DNA of 12,386 nt from Sphingomonadaceae bacterium (GTDB lineage: Bacteria; Pseudomonadota; Alphaproteobacteria; Sphingomonadales; Sphingomonadaceae): contig CANEVG010000061.1 in the NCBI GenBank assembly GCA_947442095.1, forward strand, positions 1 through 12,386, read 5' to 3'. Under the pieces are notes generated by a model. That model was not told where the DNA came from. It ran no database searches and was given only the letters and a program-made list of their open reading frames with translations. This document shows positions 6,850-12,386 of this stretch, piece by piece. The translations under genes were made by a program, and so were the position numbers. Positions within the stretch are counted from its first letter, which is position 1. Every line of letters begins with the position of its first letter.

Positions 6850-7959
6850 ATGGAACAGTCGCTCGATAGCACCGCCTATCTCACCGCCGAGGCCTTCGCC
6901 GCAGACCGCGCGGCGATCTTCCACCGCCAGTGGTTCTGCGCCGCACGCGAGGAAGACCTGCCGGAGCCGGGCGACCACAGCGTGATCGACGTGGCCGGGG
7001 AAAGCGTGCTGCTGGTGCGCGGCAAGCAGGGCGCGCTCCATGCGCACTACAACGTGTGCCGCCATCGCGGCTCGCGGATGTGCGATGCTGCCAACGATGC
7101 GCGCTGGGGCGTCACGCTCGATGCGGGCGTTGTCGGGCGCACCATGATCCGCTGCCCCTATCACGGCTGGTCCTATGCGCTTGATGGCCGTCTGCTCGCC
7201 GCGCCGCAGTTGCAGGATACCCCGGGCTTCGAGAAAGCGGCGTTTTCGCTGCATCCCGTTGGCGTCGCGATCTGGGGCGGGTTCGTGTTCCTCAACCTCT
7301 CGCCCGAGACTGCGCCTGATTTCGAGGCAGAACTGACCGATCCTGCGCGCCGGCTGGCGAACTATCCGCTGGCTGATCTGCGCACGGCAAAGACGATCCG
7401 CTACGAGCTGAATGCCAACTGGAAGCTGATCCTCGAGAACTACAACGAGTGCTACCACTGCCCCGGCGTCCACCCGGAGCTGACCGCTATCGTGCCCGCC
7501 TTCAAGGAGCGCGGCGGGATCGATCTGGATTGGGAAGCCGGCATCCCGCACCGCGAGGGCGCCTATACCTACACCATGGACGGCACCACCACTCGCGCCC
7601 CCTTCCCCGGGCTCTCGGAAGAGGAGAAAGTGCGCCACAAGGGGGAGCTCATCTACCCCAACCTGATGCTCAGCGTCTCGTGCGACCATGCCGCCGCGTT
7701 CGTGCTCTGGCCCCTGGCCGCCGACCGCACGCTGATCGAATGCCGCTTCCTGTTTCACCGCGAAGAGATGGTCCGCGCCGACTTCGACCCGTCGGACGCC
7801 GTCGATTTCTGGGATCTCGTCAACCGGCAGGACTGGGCGGTGTGCGAGCGCGTGCAATCCGGCATTGCCGCGCGGGTCCACACCCATGGCTACTATGCCC
7901 CGATCGAGGATCTCAGCCTCGATATTCGCCGCTATGTGAGCCGTACCCACGAGGCCTGA
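6850..7959 (+). CDS. Rieske oxygenase alpha subunit, CntA/GbcA/Stc2-like (bridging Glu)
   Basis: Cytoplasmic non-heme iron oxygenase of 369 residues. The Rieske [2Fe-2S] ligands are Cys70-x-His72 (CRHRG) and Cys102-x-x-His105 (CPYHGWSY). The catalytic domain has NWKLILENYNECYHCPGVHP, giving mononuclear iron ligands His203 and His208. The third ligand is probably Asp328 or Asp322, in FWDLVNRQDW. Glu200 occupies the site that links the two iron centres and is Asp in most aromatic dioxygenases. Glu there is known in carnitine (CntA) and related quaternary-amine oxygenases. An N-dealkylation or hydroxylation of a methylated amine is therefore more likely than ring dihydroxylation (inference). I chose ATG 6850 because AGGAAGGA (6833-6840) sits nine bases upstream; a GTG at 6817 would add 11 residues. 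No beta subunit, ferredoxin or reductase is in the window. Confidence 0.9.
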   Translation: MEQSLDSTAYLTAEAFAADRAAIFHRQWFCAAREEDLPEPGDHSVIDVAGESVLLVRGKQGALHAHYNVCRHRGSRMCDAANDARWGVTLDAGVVGRTMIRCPYHGWSYALDGRLLAAPQLQDTPGFEKAAFSLHPVGVAIWGGFVFLNLSPETAPDFEAELTDPARRLANYPLADLRTAKTIRYELNANWKLILENYNECYHCPGVHPELTAIVPAFKERGGIDLDWEAGIPHREGAYTYTMDGTTTRAPFPGLSEEEKVRHKGELIYPNLMLSVSCDHAAAFVLWPLAADRTLIECRFLFHREEMVRADFDPSDAVDFWDLVNRQDWAVCERVQSGIAARVHTHGYYAPIEDLSLDIRRYVSRTHEA

Positions 7960-8001
7960 ACGGCCAGGCAGCACCGCGCATCCTGCCGCCAGACCAAACG
8001 C

Positions 8002-8043
8002 AACTTGGCATTTTTGGCCATGAACTTGGCATCTTTGGCCATT
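8002..8043. repeat. Two abutting 21-bp direct repeats in the deacylase leader
   Basis: Units at 8002-8022 and 8023-8043 both begin AACTTGGCAT and contain TTTGGCCAT. They differ only at unit positions 11 and 21. A fragment, GCGGCCAA, follows. They lie in the 242-bp gap between the Rieske gene and the deacylase gene. The rest of that gap has no gene, and no convincing promoter beyond an isolated TATAAC at 8082-8087. Confidence 0.8.
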
Positions 8044-8201
8044 GCGGCCAAGCCGCGTACGGTCCAGCCTGCGCCTACTGTTATAACGCACAAAACCCCG
8101 CCCCAGCAGCTGCGCCGAATGGCGAAACTCAGTGGGTCGAGGTTCAAGCAACAGAAAAGGCGGGGGAGAAACCACTCTCCGCATCCGAGGGAGAGAGAAA
8201 A

Positions 8202-9314
8202 ATGGGCGACGCCACGCTGTTTCTGACCGACGAGCGCACCTTCTGGCACTGCACGGGCGTGCAGGCGCTGTTCTTTCCGATCGGTGACTGGGTCGAGCCG
8301 CCCTCGGGCAGCTATGGCGCCGATACGCCGGCATCAAAGCGCCGCCTGCTCAATCTGGTCCGGGTCGCAGGGCTCGACAAGCATCTGGAGGAGCGCAGCG
8401 CCGCCCCCGCCACGCGCGAGGATCTGCTGCGCGTGCATCCGGCCAGCTATATCGACGAGTTCAAGCGCGTGAGCGATGCAGGCGGCGGCGAGCTTGGCCT
8501 GTTTGCCCCCTTCAGCAAGGGCGGTTTTGAGATCGCGACGCTGTCTGCCGGGCTCGCCATCGAAGCGGTCGACGCAGTTGTCACGGGCCGGGCGCGCAAT
8601 GCCTATGCCCTGTGCCGCCCGGCCGGGCACCATTGCCTTGCGAATGAACCGATGGGCTTCTGCCTGCTGGCGAACATTCCCATCGCCATTGAAGCGGCCA
8701 AGGCACGCCACGGCATCGGCAAAGTCGCGGTGGTCGATTGGGACGTGCACCACGGCAACGGCACGCAGAGCATTTTCTACGACCGGGGCGATGTGCTGAC
8801 GATCTCGATCCATCAGGACCGCTGCTTCCCGCCCGGCTACACCGGCCATGAAGATCGCGGCGAAGGCGAAGGCCTTGGCGCAAACCTCAATGTCCCCCTG
8901 CCCGCCGGCAGCGGCCATGAGACCTATCTCAGGGCGCTCGACCGGGTTGTGATCCCGGCGCTGGAGCGGTACCAGCCCGATCTCATCGTGATCGCCAGCG
9001 GGCTCGATGCCAATGCGGCAGACCCCCTCGCCCGGCAGATGCTCTATTCCGACAGCTACCGCGAGATGACCGAACGCATGATCGCCGTGGCCGACAAACT
9101 GTGCGGCGGTCGGCTCGCGGTGGTCCACGAAGGCGGGTACTCGGAAGCCTATGTCCCGTTCTGCGGTCTGGCGCTGCTGGAGGCGCTCAAGGGCGTTCGC
9201 ACCGAAGTGATCGACCCGGAACTCGGCTTCTTCGTGCCGCAGCAGCCCGATGAGCGCATGCTCGCCTTCCACTTTGAGCTGATCGAGGAAATCCGGGCCG
9301 GCGCGGGGTTATAG
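8202..9314 (+). CDS. Class II histone deacetylase-like deacylase (acetylpolyamine amidohydrolase type)
   Basis: Zinc-dependent amidohydrolase of 370 residues, in the arginase/deacetylase fold. All the catalytic parts are present: the His pair in RPAGHHC (His143, His144), the zinc ligands Asp181 and His183 in DWDVHHGNGTQ, the third zinc ligand Asp269 in SGLDANAADP, and the transition-state Tyr313 in HEGGYSE. Bacterial members usually remove acetyl or other acyl groups from small amines such as acetylpolyamines, not from histones. The frame is open far upstream into the Rieske gene, but that part is a shadow. ATG 8202 has GAGGGAGAG (8187-8195) just before it, and homology starts there. It lies 242 bp downstream of the Rieske gene on the same strand, so it may share its transcript or use its own promoter. 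With the permease it suggests import and deacylation of an N-acylated amine (inference). Confidence 0.92.
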   Translation: MGDATLFLTDERTFWHCTGVQALFFPIGDWVEPPSGSYGADTPASKRRLLNLVRVAGLDKHLEERSAAPATREDLLRVHPASYIDEFKRVSDAGGGELGLFAPFSKGGFEIATLSAGLAIEAVDAVVTGRARNAYALCRPAGHHCLANEPMGFCLLANIPIAIEAAKARHGIGKVAVVDWDVHHGNGTQSIFYDRGDVLTISIHQDRCFPPGYTGHEDRGEGEGLGANLNVPLPAGSGHETYLRALDRVVIPALERYQPDLIVIASGLDANAADPLARQMLYSDSYREMTERMIAVADKLCGGRLAVVHEGGYSEAYVPFCGLALLEALKGVRTEVIDPELGFFVPQQPDERMLAFHFELIEEIRAGAGL

Positions 9315-9491
9315 AGCAGCCGCCTAGTCCGGCACGACGGCGGCACGTTTCGCACAATATAGCAATTGGCGATCCCGGCCAGAATGTTGGCGGCTAGCGA
9401 CGTTGTCTCGCGGCAGTTCCTTGGCGACATGTCGGAGCGTAATCCTGCGTGACACGCGTTGCGGCAGGACCGGGCCGAAGTGGAGCTTGAT
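9315..9491 (+). promoter_or_regulatory. Gap upstream of the flavin monooxygenase
   Basis: A GC-only 6-bp stem (GCCGCC 9319-9324 with GGCGGC 9339-9344) just after the deacylase stop could be a weak terminator. The AT-richer CACAATATAGCAATTGG stretch near 9354-9370 is the best place for a monooxygenase promoter, but no clear -35/-10 pair is seen. GCGT-GAC-ACGC at 9447-9457 is a small palindrome upstream of the start. Confidence 0.25.
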
Positions 9492-11000
9492 GTGACCGAA
9501 GTACTGGAAAGACCGCAGCAGGATACTAGCGGCAAGACCCTCGATTTCGATGTCCTGATCATCGGTGCCGGCATCTCCGGCATCGGCAGCGCGTATCACC
9601 TCAAGACGCAGAACCCCGACAAGAGCTTCGCCATCCTGGAAGCGAAGGATGATATCGGCGGCACTTGGCACACGCACAAGTACCCCGGGGTCCGGTCGGA
9701 CTCCGATCTCTATACCTTCGGCTACCGCTTCAAGCCTTGGGTCGGCCCGCCAATCGCCACCGCTGAAGAGATCCGCAAGTATCTGCGCGACGTGCTGGCC
9801 GAGAACGATCTCGCCAATTCGATCCGCTTCAGTACACTGATCACGCGCTGTTCATGGTCGACCGCCGAGAAGCTGTGGACGGTGGAAACGCGCACCGCCG
9901 ATGGCGCGGCGGGGCCGACCTACCGCGCGAATTTCCTGTGGATGTGCCAGGGCTATTACGATCACCACAACCCCTACACACCCGCATGGCCGGGCATGGA
10001 AAACTACAAGGGCCTGCTGGTCCACGCCCAGAAGTGGGATGACAGCATCGACTACGCGGGCAAGAAGGTCGTGGTCATCGGCTCGGGCGCAACTGCGGCC
10101 ACGGTGATCCCTGTGCTGGCGCAGAAGGCCGAGCACGTGACCATGCTGCAGCGCTCGCCCACCTATTTCTATTGCTACCCCAACCGCAGTGACCTTGCGG
10201 ACCGGCTACGCGAAATCGGCGTGGACGAGGATACGGTGCATCGCTGCGTGCGGCTCGACTACCTCCACAACCTCAAGCAACTCGACCGCCGGGCCCGCGA
10301 AGAACCGGACCTGGTGTTCGAGGAACTGAAGGCGTTAATCCGCGAGTATGCCGGGCCTGACTTCGAGTTTGAGCCTGACTTCACCCCGCGCTACCGGCCC
10401 TGGCAGCAGCGCCTGGCCTTCATCCCCGATGGCGACATGTTCACCGCAATCCGCGAGGGCAAGGTCACCGCGGTCACCGACACGATCGACCACTTCACCT
10501 CCGGCGGCATCCATCTCGGATCGGGTGGGGATCTGGAGGCAGACATCGTGATGGCTGCCACCGGCTTCAACTTGCTGGTCATGGGCGGGATCGCCTTCGA
10601 GGTCGACGGCGTGGCTGTGGACTGGTCAAAGAAGGCGACCTATCGCGGCATGATGTTCGAAGGCGTGCCGAACATGGCATGGGTCTTCGGTTATTTCCGC
10701 GCGGCTTGGACCTTGCGGGTCGATCTGCTTGGCGATTTCGTGTGCGGATTGCTGCGCCATATGGATGCGAGGGGCTCGTCCGAGGTCAATATCGTAATTC
10801 CGCCCGCGCTGGCCGGGGAGACCTTGGAGCCGTGGATCGAGGACGACAACTTCAATCCCAGCTACCTTGTGCGCGATATGGACAAGCTGCCCAAGCGGCT
10901 GGGTGAACAGCCCGAATGGCGCCACACGCAGGACTACTGGCGCGAAGCCGTCGACATTCCGGCGATCAATCTGGACGGCGAAGAGTTCGCCTACAGCTGA
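9492..11000 (+). CDS. Flavin-containing monooxygenase, EtaA-like Baeyer-Villiger type
   Basis: FAD- and NADPH-dependent monooxygenase of 502 residues from the GTG at 9492. The first Rossmann motif GAGISG is at residues 25-30, followed by GGTWHTHKYPGVRSDSDLY (56-74), a hallmark of this group. GYYDHHNPYTPAWPG at 154-168 corresponds to the fingerprint region of EtaA-like Baeyer-Villiger enzymes. The NADPH-binding GSGATA is at 197-202, and AATGF lies late in the protein. Members oxidise ketones to esters or lactones, or oxidise sulfur or nitrogen compounds. Start choice: GTG 9492 has GGAG (9482-9485) six bases upstream. A TTG at 9459 or GTG at 9480 in the same frame would add 11 or 4 residues. 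It converges on the AraC regulator gene, which may control it (inference). The substrate is unknown. It is not obviously part of the amine cluster. Confidence 0.9.
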   Translation: MTEVLERPQQDTSGKTLDFDVLIIGAGISGIGSAYHLKTQNPDKSFAILEAKDDIGGTWHTHKYPGVRSDSDLYTFGYRFKPWVGPPIATAEEIRKYLRDVLAENDLANSIRFSTLITRCSWSTAEKLWTVETRTADGAAGPTYRANFLWMCQGYYDHHNPYTPAWPGMENYKGLLVHAQKWDDSIDYAGKKVVVIGSGATAATVIPVLAQKAEHVTMLQRSPTYFYCYPNRSDLADRLREIGVDEDTVHRCVRLDYLHNLKQLDRRAREEPDLVFEELKALIREYAGPDFEFEPDFTPRYRPWQQRLAFIPDGDMFTAIREGKVTAVTDTIDHFTSGGIHLGSGGDLEADIVMAATGFNLLVMGGIAFEVDGVAVDWSKKATYRGMMFEGVPNMAWVFGYFRAAWTLRVDLLGDFVCGLLRHMDARGSSEVNIVIPPALAGETLEPWIEDDNFNPSYLVRDMDKLPKRLGEQPEWRHTQDYWREAVDIPAINLDGEEFAYS

Positions 11001-11009
11001 CGAAAGGCC

Positions 11010-11045
11010 AACGAGCGGGCAGCGTTCCTACGCTGCCCGCTCGTT
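11010..11045. terminator. Bidirectional terminator-like hairpin containing the AraC stop codon
   Basis: AACGAGCGGGCAGCG at 11010-11024 pairs perfectly with 11031-11045 (15 bp) around a 6-nt loop at 11025-11030. It starts ten bases after the monooxygenase stop. On the minus strand, the last five codons of the AraC gene (Asn-Glu-Arg-Ala-Ala) form one arm, and its TAG stop (11028-11030) lies in the loop. T-runs are short on both sides (CTTTC on the minus side), so it may be an imperfect intrinsic terminator that separates two convergent genes. Confidence 0.75.
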
Positions 11046-12074
11046 CTTGCCCTGCATCTGCCGCCGATATTCCAGCGCGCCCTTGCCCGACCAGCGCTTG
11101 AACGCGCGCGAGAAGCTTGAAGGCTCGGCAAAACCGACCGCCGAGGCAATACGCTCGATCGTCATATGCCCGTCCATCAGGAGTTCGCGCGCCCGGCTAT
11201 ACCGCGCCTCGTCGACCATGGCCGAAAACCGGGTACCTTCCTCGGCCAGCCGCCGGTGCAGCGTGCGCTCCGACAGCGCGAGCATGCGCGCAGCTTCGCT
11301 GGCAGTCAGGAATTCGCTGTCATTGCGGCTCAGCCGTGCGGCCAACCGGCCCTTTATCGTGCTGTCGTCGCGGGCCCGTTGCATCATGCTGTCGCAGCGC
11401 GCGGTATAGTGCATCACCAGGTCGCTGTCGGCGAGGGGAAGCGGCAGGTTGGCGGCACCCGGCAGGAAAATCCATTGGGTCTGGTCCGCATTGAATTCCA
11501 CCGGGCATGAGAAATACCGGCGTAGTCTGGCCCAGTCCGGCGGCGGCGGCGTGGTCAATGTCACGCGCTCGAGCGGCAACTCGCCCCCCATCAGATCTGC
11601 CACCAGGGTGCGGATCGCGCCAAGATCGCGGTAATGGGTGAAAACATGCATCTGATCGCTGAGCTTGTCGCAACTGCCGATCAGGGCAAACGCGCCGTTC
11701 GGACCTGCAGCATAGCGGTAATGGATGAGGGAATAGGTTAGCGACTGGCAGCGGCAGGCAATCTGCAGCGCTTCACCCAGGGTGCGCGCCGTCATCATGG
11801 CCAAGCCCAGCTCGCCGTACTTGATCGAGCGATAGCGCAGGCCGACATCGAACCAGATATTGCGCGCGTTGGCGGTGCAATCTGCGAATGCACGCTGCAG
11901 CAGCATTTCTTCCTGCGCGAGCAGTTCACGGGCCTGGTCGTCAAAGCGCACCGGGCGGACATGGCTGCTGCGGCAAAAATCATCCCAATCGATCTTGGCT
12001 TCGCTCACCAGCGCATGGCGCATGATCCGTGCACTAAGGTCTGGCAAGGTCGCGTACAGTGCGTTGGAATCCAT
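11028..12074 (-). CDS. AraC-family transcriptional regulator
   Basis: DNA-binding regulator of 348 residues. The N-terminal two thirds resemble the Arabinose_bd-type sensing domain found in OruR/ArgR-like AraC proteins (FDVGLRYRSIKYGELGLAMM region, then a segment with CDKLSDQMHVFTHYRDLG). The C-terminal AraC DNA-binding domain has two helix-turn-helix motifs: the first about residues 258-278 (ASEAARMLALSERTLHRRLA), the second about 306-328 (IERIASAVGFAEPSSFSRAF), which is the family signature. The start at 12074 is preceded by GAGAGAGG about eight bases upstream. The frame runs further to 12143 but without family-like sequence. It converges with the flavin monooxygenase, a common arrangement for a regulator and its target, though a target is not proven here. 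The effector is unknown. Confidence 0.9.
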   Translation of the reverse strand: MDSNALYATLPDLSARIMRHALVSEAKIDWDDFCRSSHVRPVRFDDQARELLAQEEMLLQRAFADCTANARNIWFDVGLRYRSIKYGELGLAMMTARTLGEALQIACRCQSLTYSLIHYRYAAGPNGAFALIGSCDKLSDQMHVFTHYRDLGAIRTLVADLMGGELPLERVTLTTPPPPDWARLRRYFSCPVEFNADQTQWIFLPGAANLPLPLADSDLVMHYTARCDSMMQRARDDSTIKGRLAARLSRNDSEFLTASEAARMLALSERTLHRRLAEEGTRFSAMVDEARYSRARELLMDGHMTIERIASAVGFAEPSSFSRAFKRWSGKGALEYRRQMQGKNERAA

Positions 12075-12120
12075 GACGCATACCTCTCTCAGGATTATTG
12101 TTATGCGGCCATTTTGATGC

Positions 12121-12150
12121 AGCCTAGCGGGCGCTGGCCACATTCGTCAA
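12121..12150 (-). promoter_or_regulatory. Candidate sigma-70 promoter of the AraC gene
   Basis: On the minus strand, TTGACG (12150-12145) matches five of six -35 consensus bases. It is followed, after 18 bp, by TAGGCT (12126-12121), a weak -10 with three of six. The leader to the ATG at 12074 would be about 40 bases, and it carries the Shine-Dalgarno. Plausible, not proven. Confidence 0.4.
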
Positions 12151-12314
12151 TAACTTGGCGCAAAGCGTCATGGCGCAGCGCGGGGAATTCGCCTACCTTT
12201 TGCAACAAAGAAAAAAGACGTTGGGGAGAGAAGACTATTTTACAGTCACTTAGCGCAAAATTCCAAGTTGCGCGGCGGTCTCTGTCCAAGCCTTGCCTTG
12301 GGCACACTTCCCTT

Positions 12315-12342
12315 TTGTCTCTTTGCGCCTTGTCTCTTTGCG
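12315..12342. repeat. 15-bp-period direct repeat
   Basis: TTGTCTCTTTGCG occurs at 12315-12327 and again at 12330-12342, exact over 13 bases with a period of 15. Both contain CTTTGCG, a heptamer typical of short degenerate intergenic repeats seen in many bacterial genomes. Function unknown. Confidence 0.8.
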
Positions 12343-12351
12343 ACAATCTGG

Positions 12352-12373
12352 CGAGCGGACGTGGTCCCGCTCG
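12352..12373. terminator. Hairpin at the window's right edge
   Basis: CGAGCGG at 12352-12358 pairs with CCGCTCG at 12367-12373 across an 8-nt loop. Two further inner pairs are possible if one C is bulged. It may be the terminator of a gene beyond the window, but no T-run follows within view. Confidence 0.3.
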
Positions 12374-12386
12374 ATCGGCTTCAGGA

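Larger units (their letters stand above)
12151..12386. other. Non-coding right end with short repeats and hairpins
   Basis: I see no credible gene here. A short minus-strand open frame (12101-12346) has no recognisable similarity and runs over the AraC promoter. The stretch is noticeably more AT-rich than the rest of the window around 12195-12265. It carries hairpin candidates GCGCAA/TTGCGC (12253-12258 with 12268-12273) and CCAAG/CTTGG (12286-12290 with 12297-12301). The octamer GCGCAAAG or a near match recurs at 12158-12165 and 12253-12260 on the plus strand, and at 12321-12328 and 12336-12343 on the minus strand. Confidence 0.5.

Noticed and set aside
6732..6872. N-terminal extension of the FAD oxidoreductase
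   Set aside because: It would run through the 18-bp repeats and the Rieske start. The family's FAD motif begins normally right after ATG 6731.
7449..8201. Upstream extension of the deacylase frame that would give a 621-residue protein
   Set aside because: The added part overlaps the Rieske gene in another frame, lacks family similarity, and a good ribosome binding site precedes ATG 8202.
6787..8337. A long minus-strand open frame of 516 codons
   Set aside because: It runs opposite the Rieske gene, whose iron-ligand motifs are intact. Its own translation resembles no family I know.
8334..9272. A minus-strand open frame of 312 codons
   Set aside because: Antisense shadow of the deacylase gene, which has a complete active site.
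8202..9314. True histone or chromatin role for the deacetylase-like protein
   Set aside because: Bacterial members of this family act mainly on small acylated amines, and the neighbours are metabolic genes.
12101..12346. Minus-strand frame of 81 codons with a QRDK repeat
   Set aside because: No similarity recognised, it covers the AraC promoter, and its start lies in a short intergenic repeat.

Overview
This is a GC-rich window whose gene content and protein styles point to an alphaproteobacterium, most likely of the Sphingomonadales (Erythrobacter, Novosphingobium or a relative). No rRNA, tRNA, CRISPR array, transposase or phage gene is visible. The genus is inferred from protein resemblance, not from a marker gene.

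Left part (1-3044): a serralysin-type metalloprotease (M10, RTX repeats, type I secretion style C-terminus) stands alone without its exporter. A headless remnant of a cyanophycinase-like (S51) protein follows it on the same strand, and a VIT1/CCC1-family metal transporter lies on the opposite strand.

Centre (3092-9314): this is the most coherent part. Leftward runs a tightly coupled three-gene unit: a FAD oxidoreductase of the phytoene-desaturase/PYROXD2 type, a 12-TM APC amino acid/polyamine permease, and a BetI-like TetR regulator. Each stop codon overlaps the next start as TGATG. The VIT gene 47 nt further on may be the fourth member. Rightward, from the same 118-bp divergent promoter region, runs a Rieske oxygenase alpha subunit with a Glu at the position that bridges its two iron centres, as in carnitine/betaine/stachydrine-type oxygenases. 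A class II histone-deacetylase-like (acetylpolyamine amidohydrolase-type) deacylase follows. The divergent region holds an 8-bp inverted repeat and two abutting 18-bp repeats that could be operators. Together these genes look like an uptake and breakdown pathway for an N-acylated and/or N-methylated amine. The substrate is not readable from the sequence, and no Rieske reductase is present in the window.

Right part (9315-12386): an EtaA-like flavin monooxygenase (Baeyer-Villiger type) converges on an AraC-family regulator. The two share a 15-bp-stem hairpin that contains the regulator's own stop codon. The last 312 bases hold the AraC promoter region and a comparatively AT-rich non-coding stretch with short repeats and hairpins.

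Three separate non-coding gaps each carry one short two-copy repeat, with periods of 18, 21 and 15 bp.
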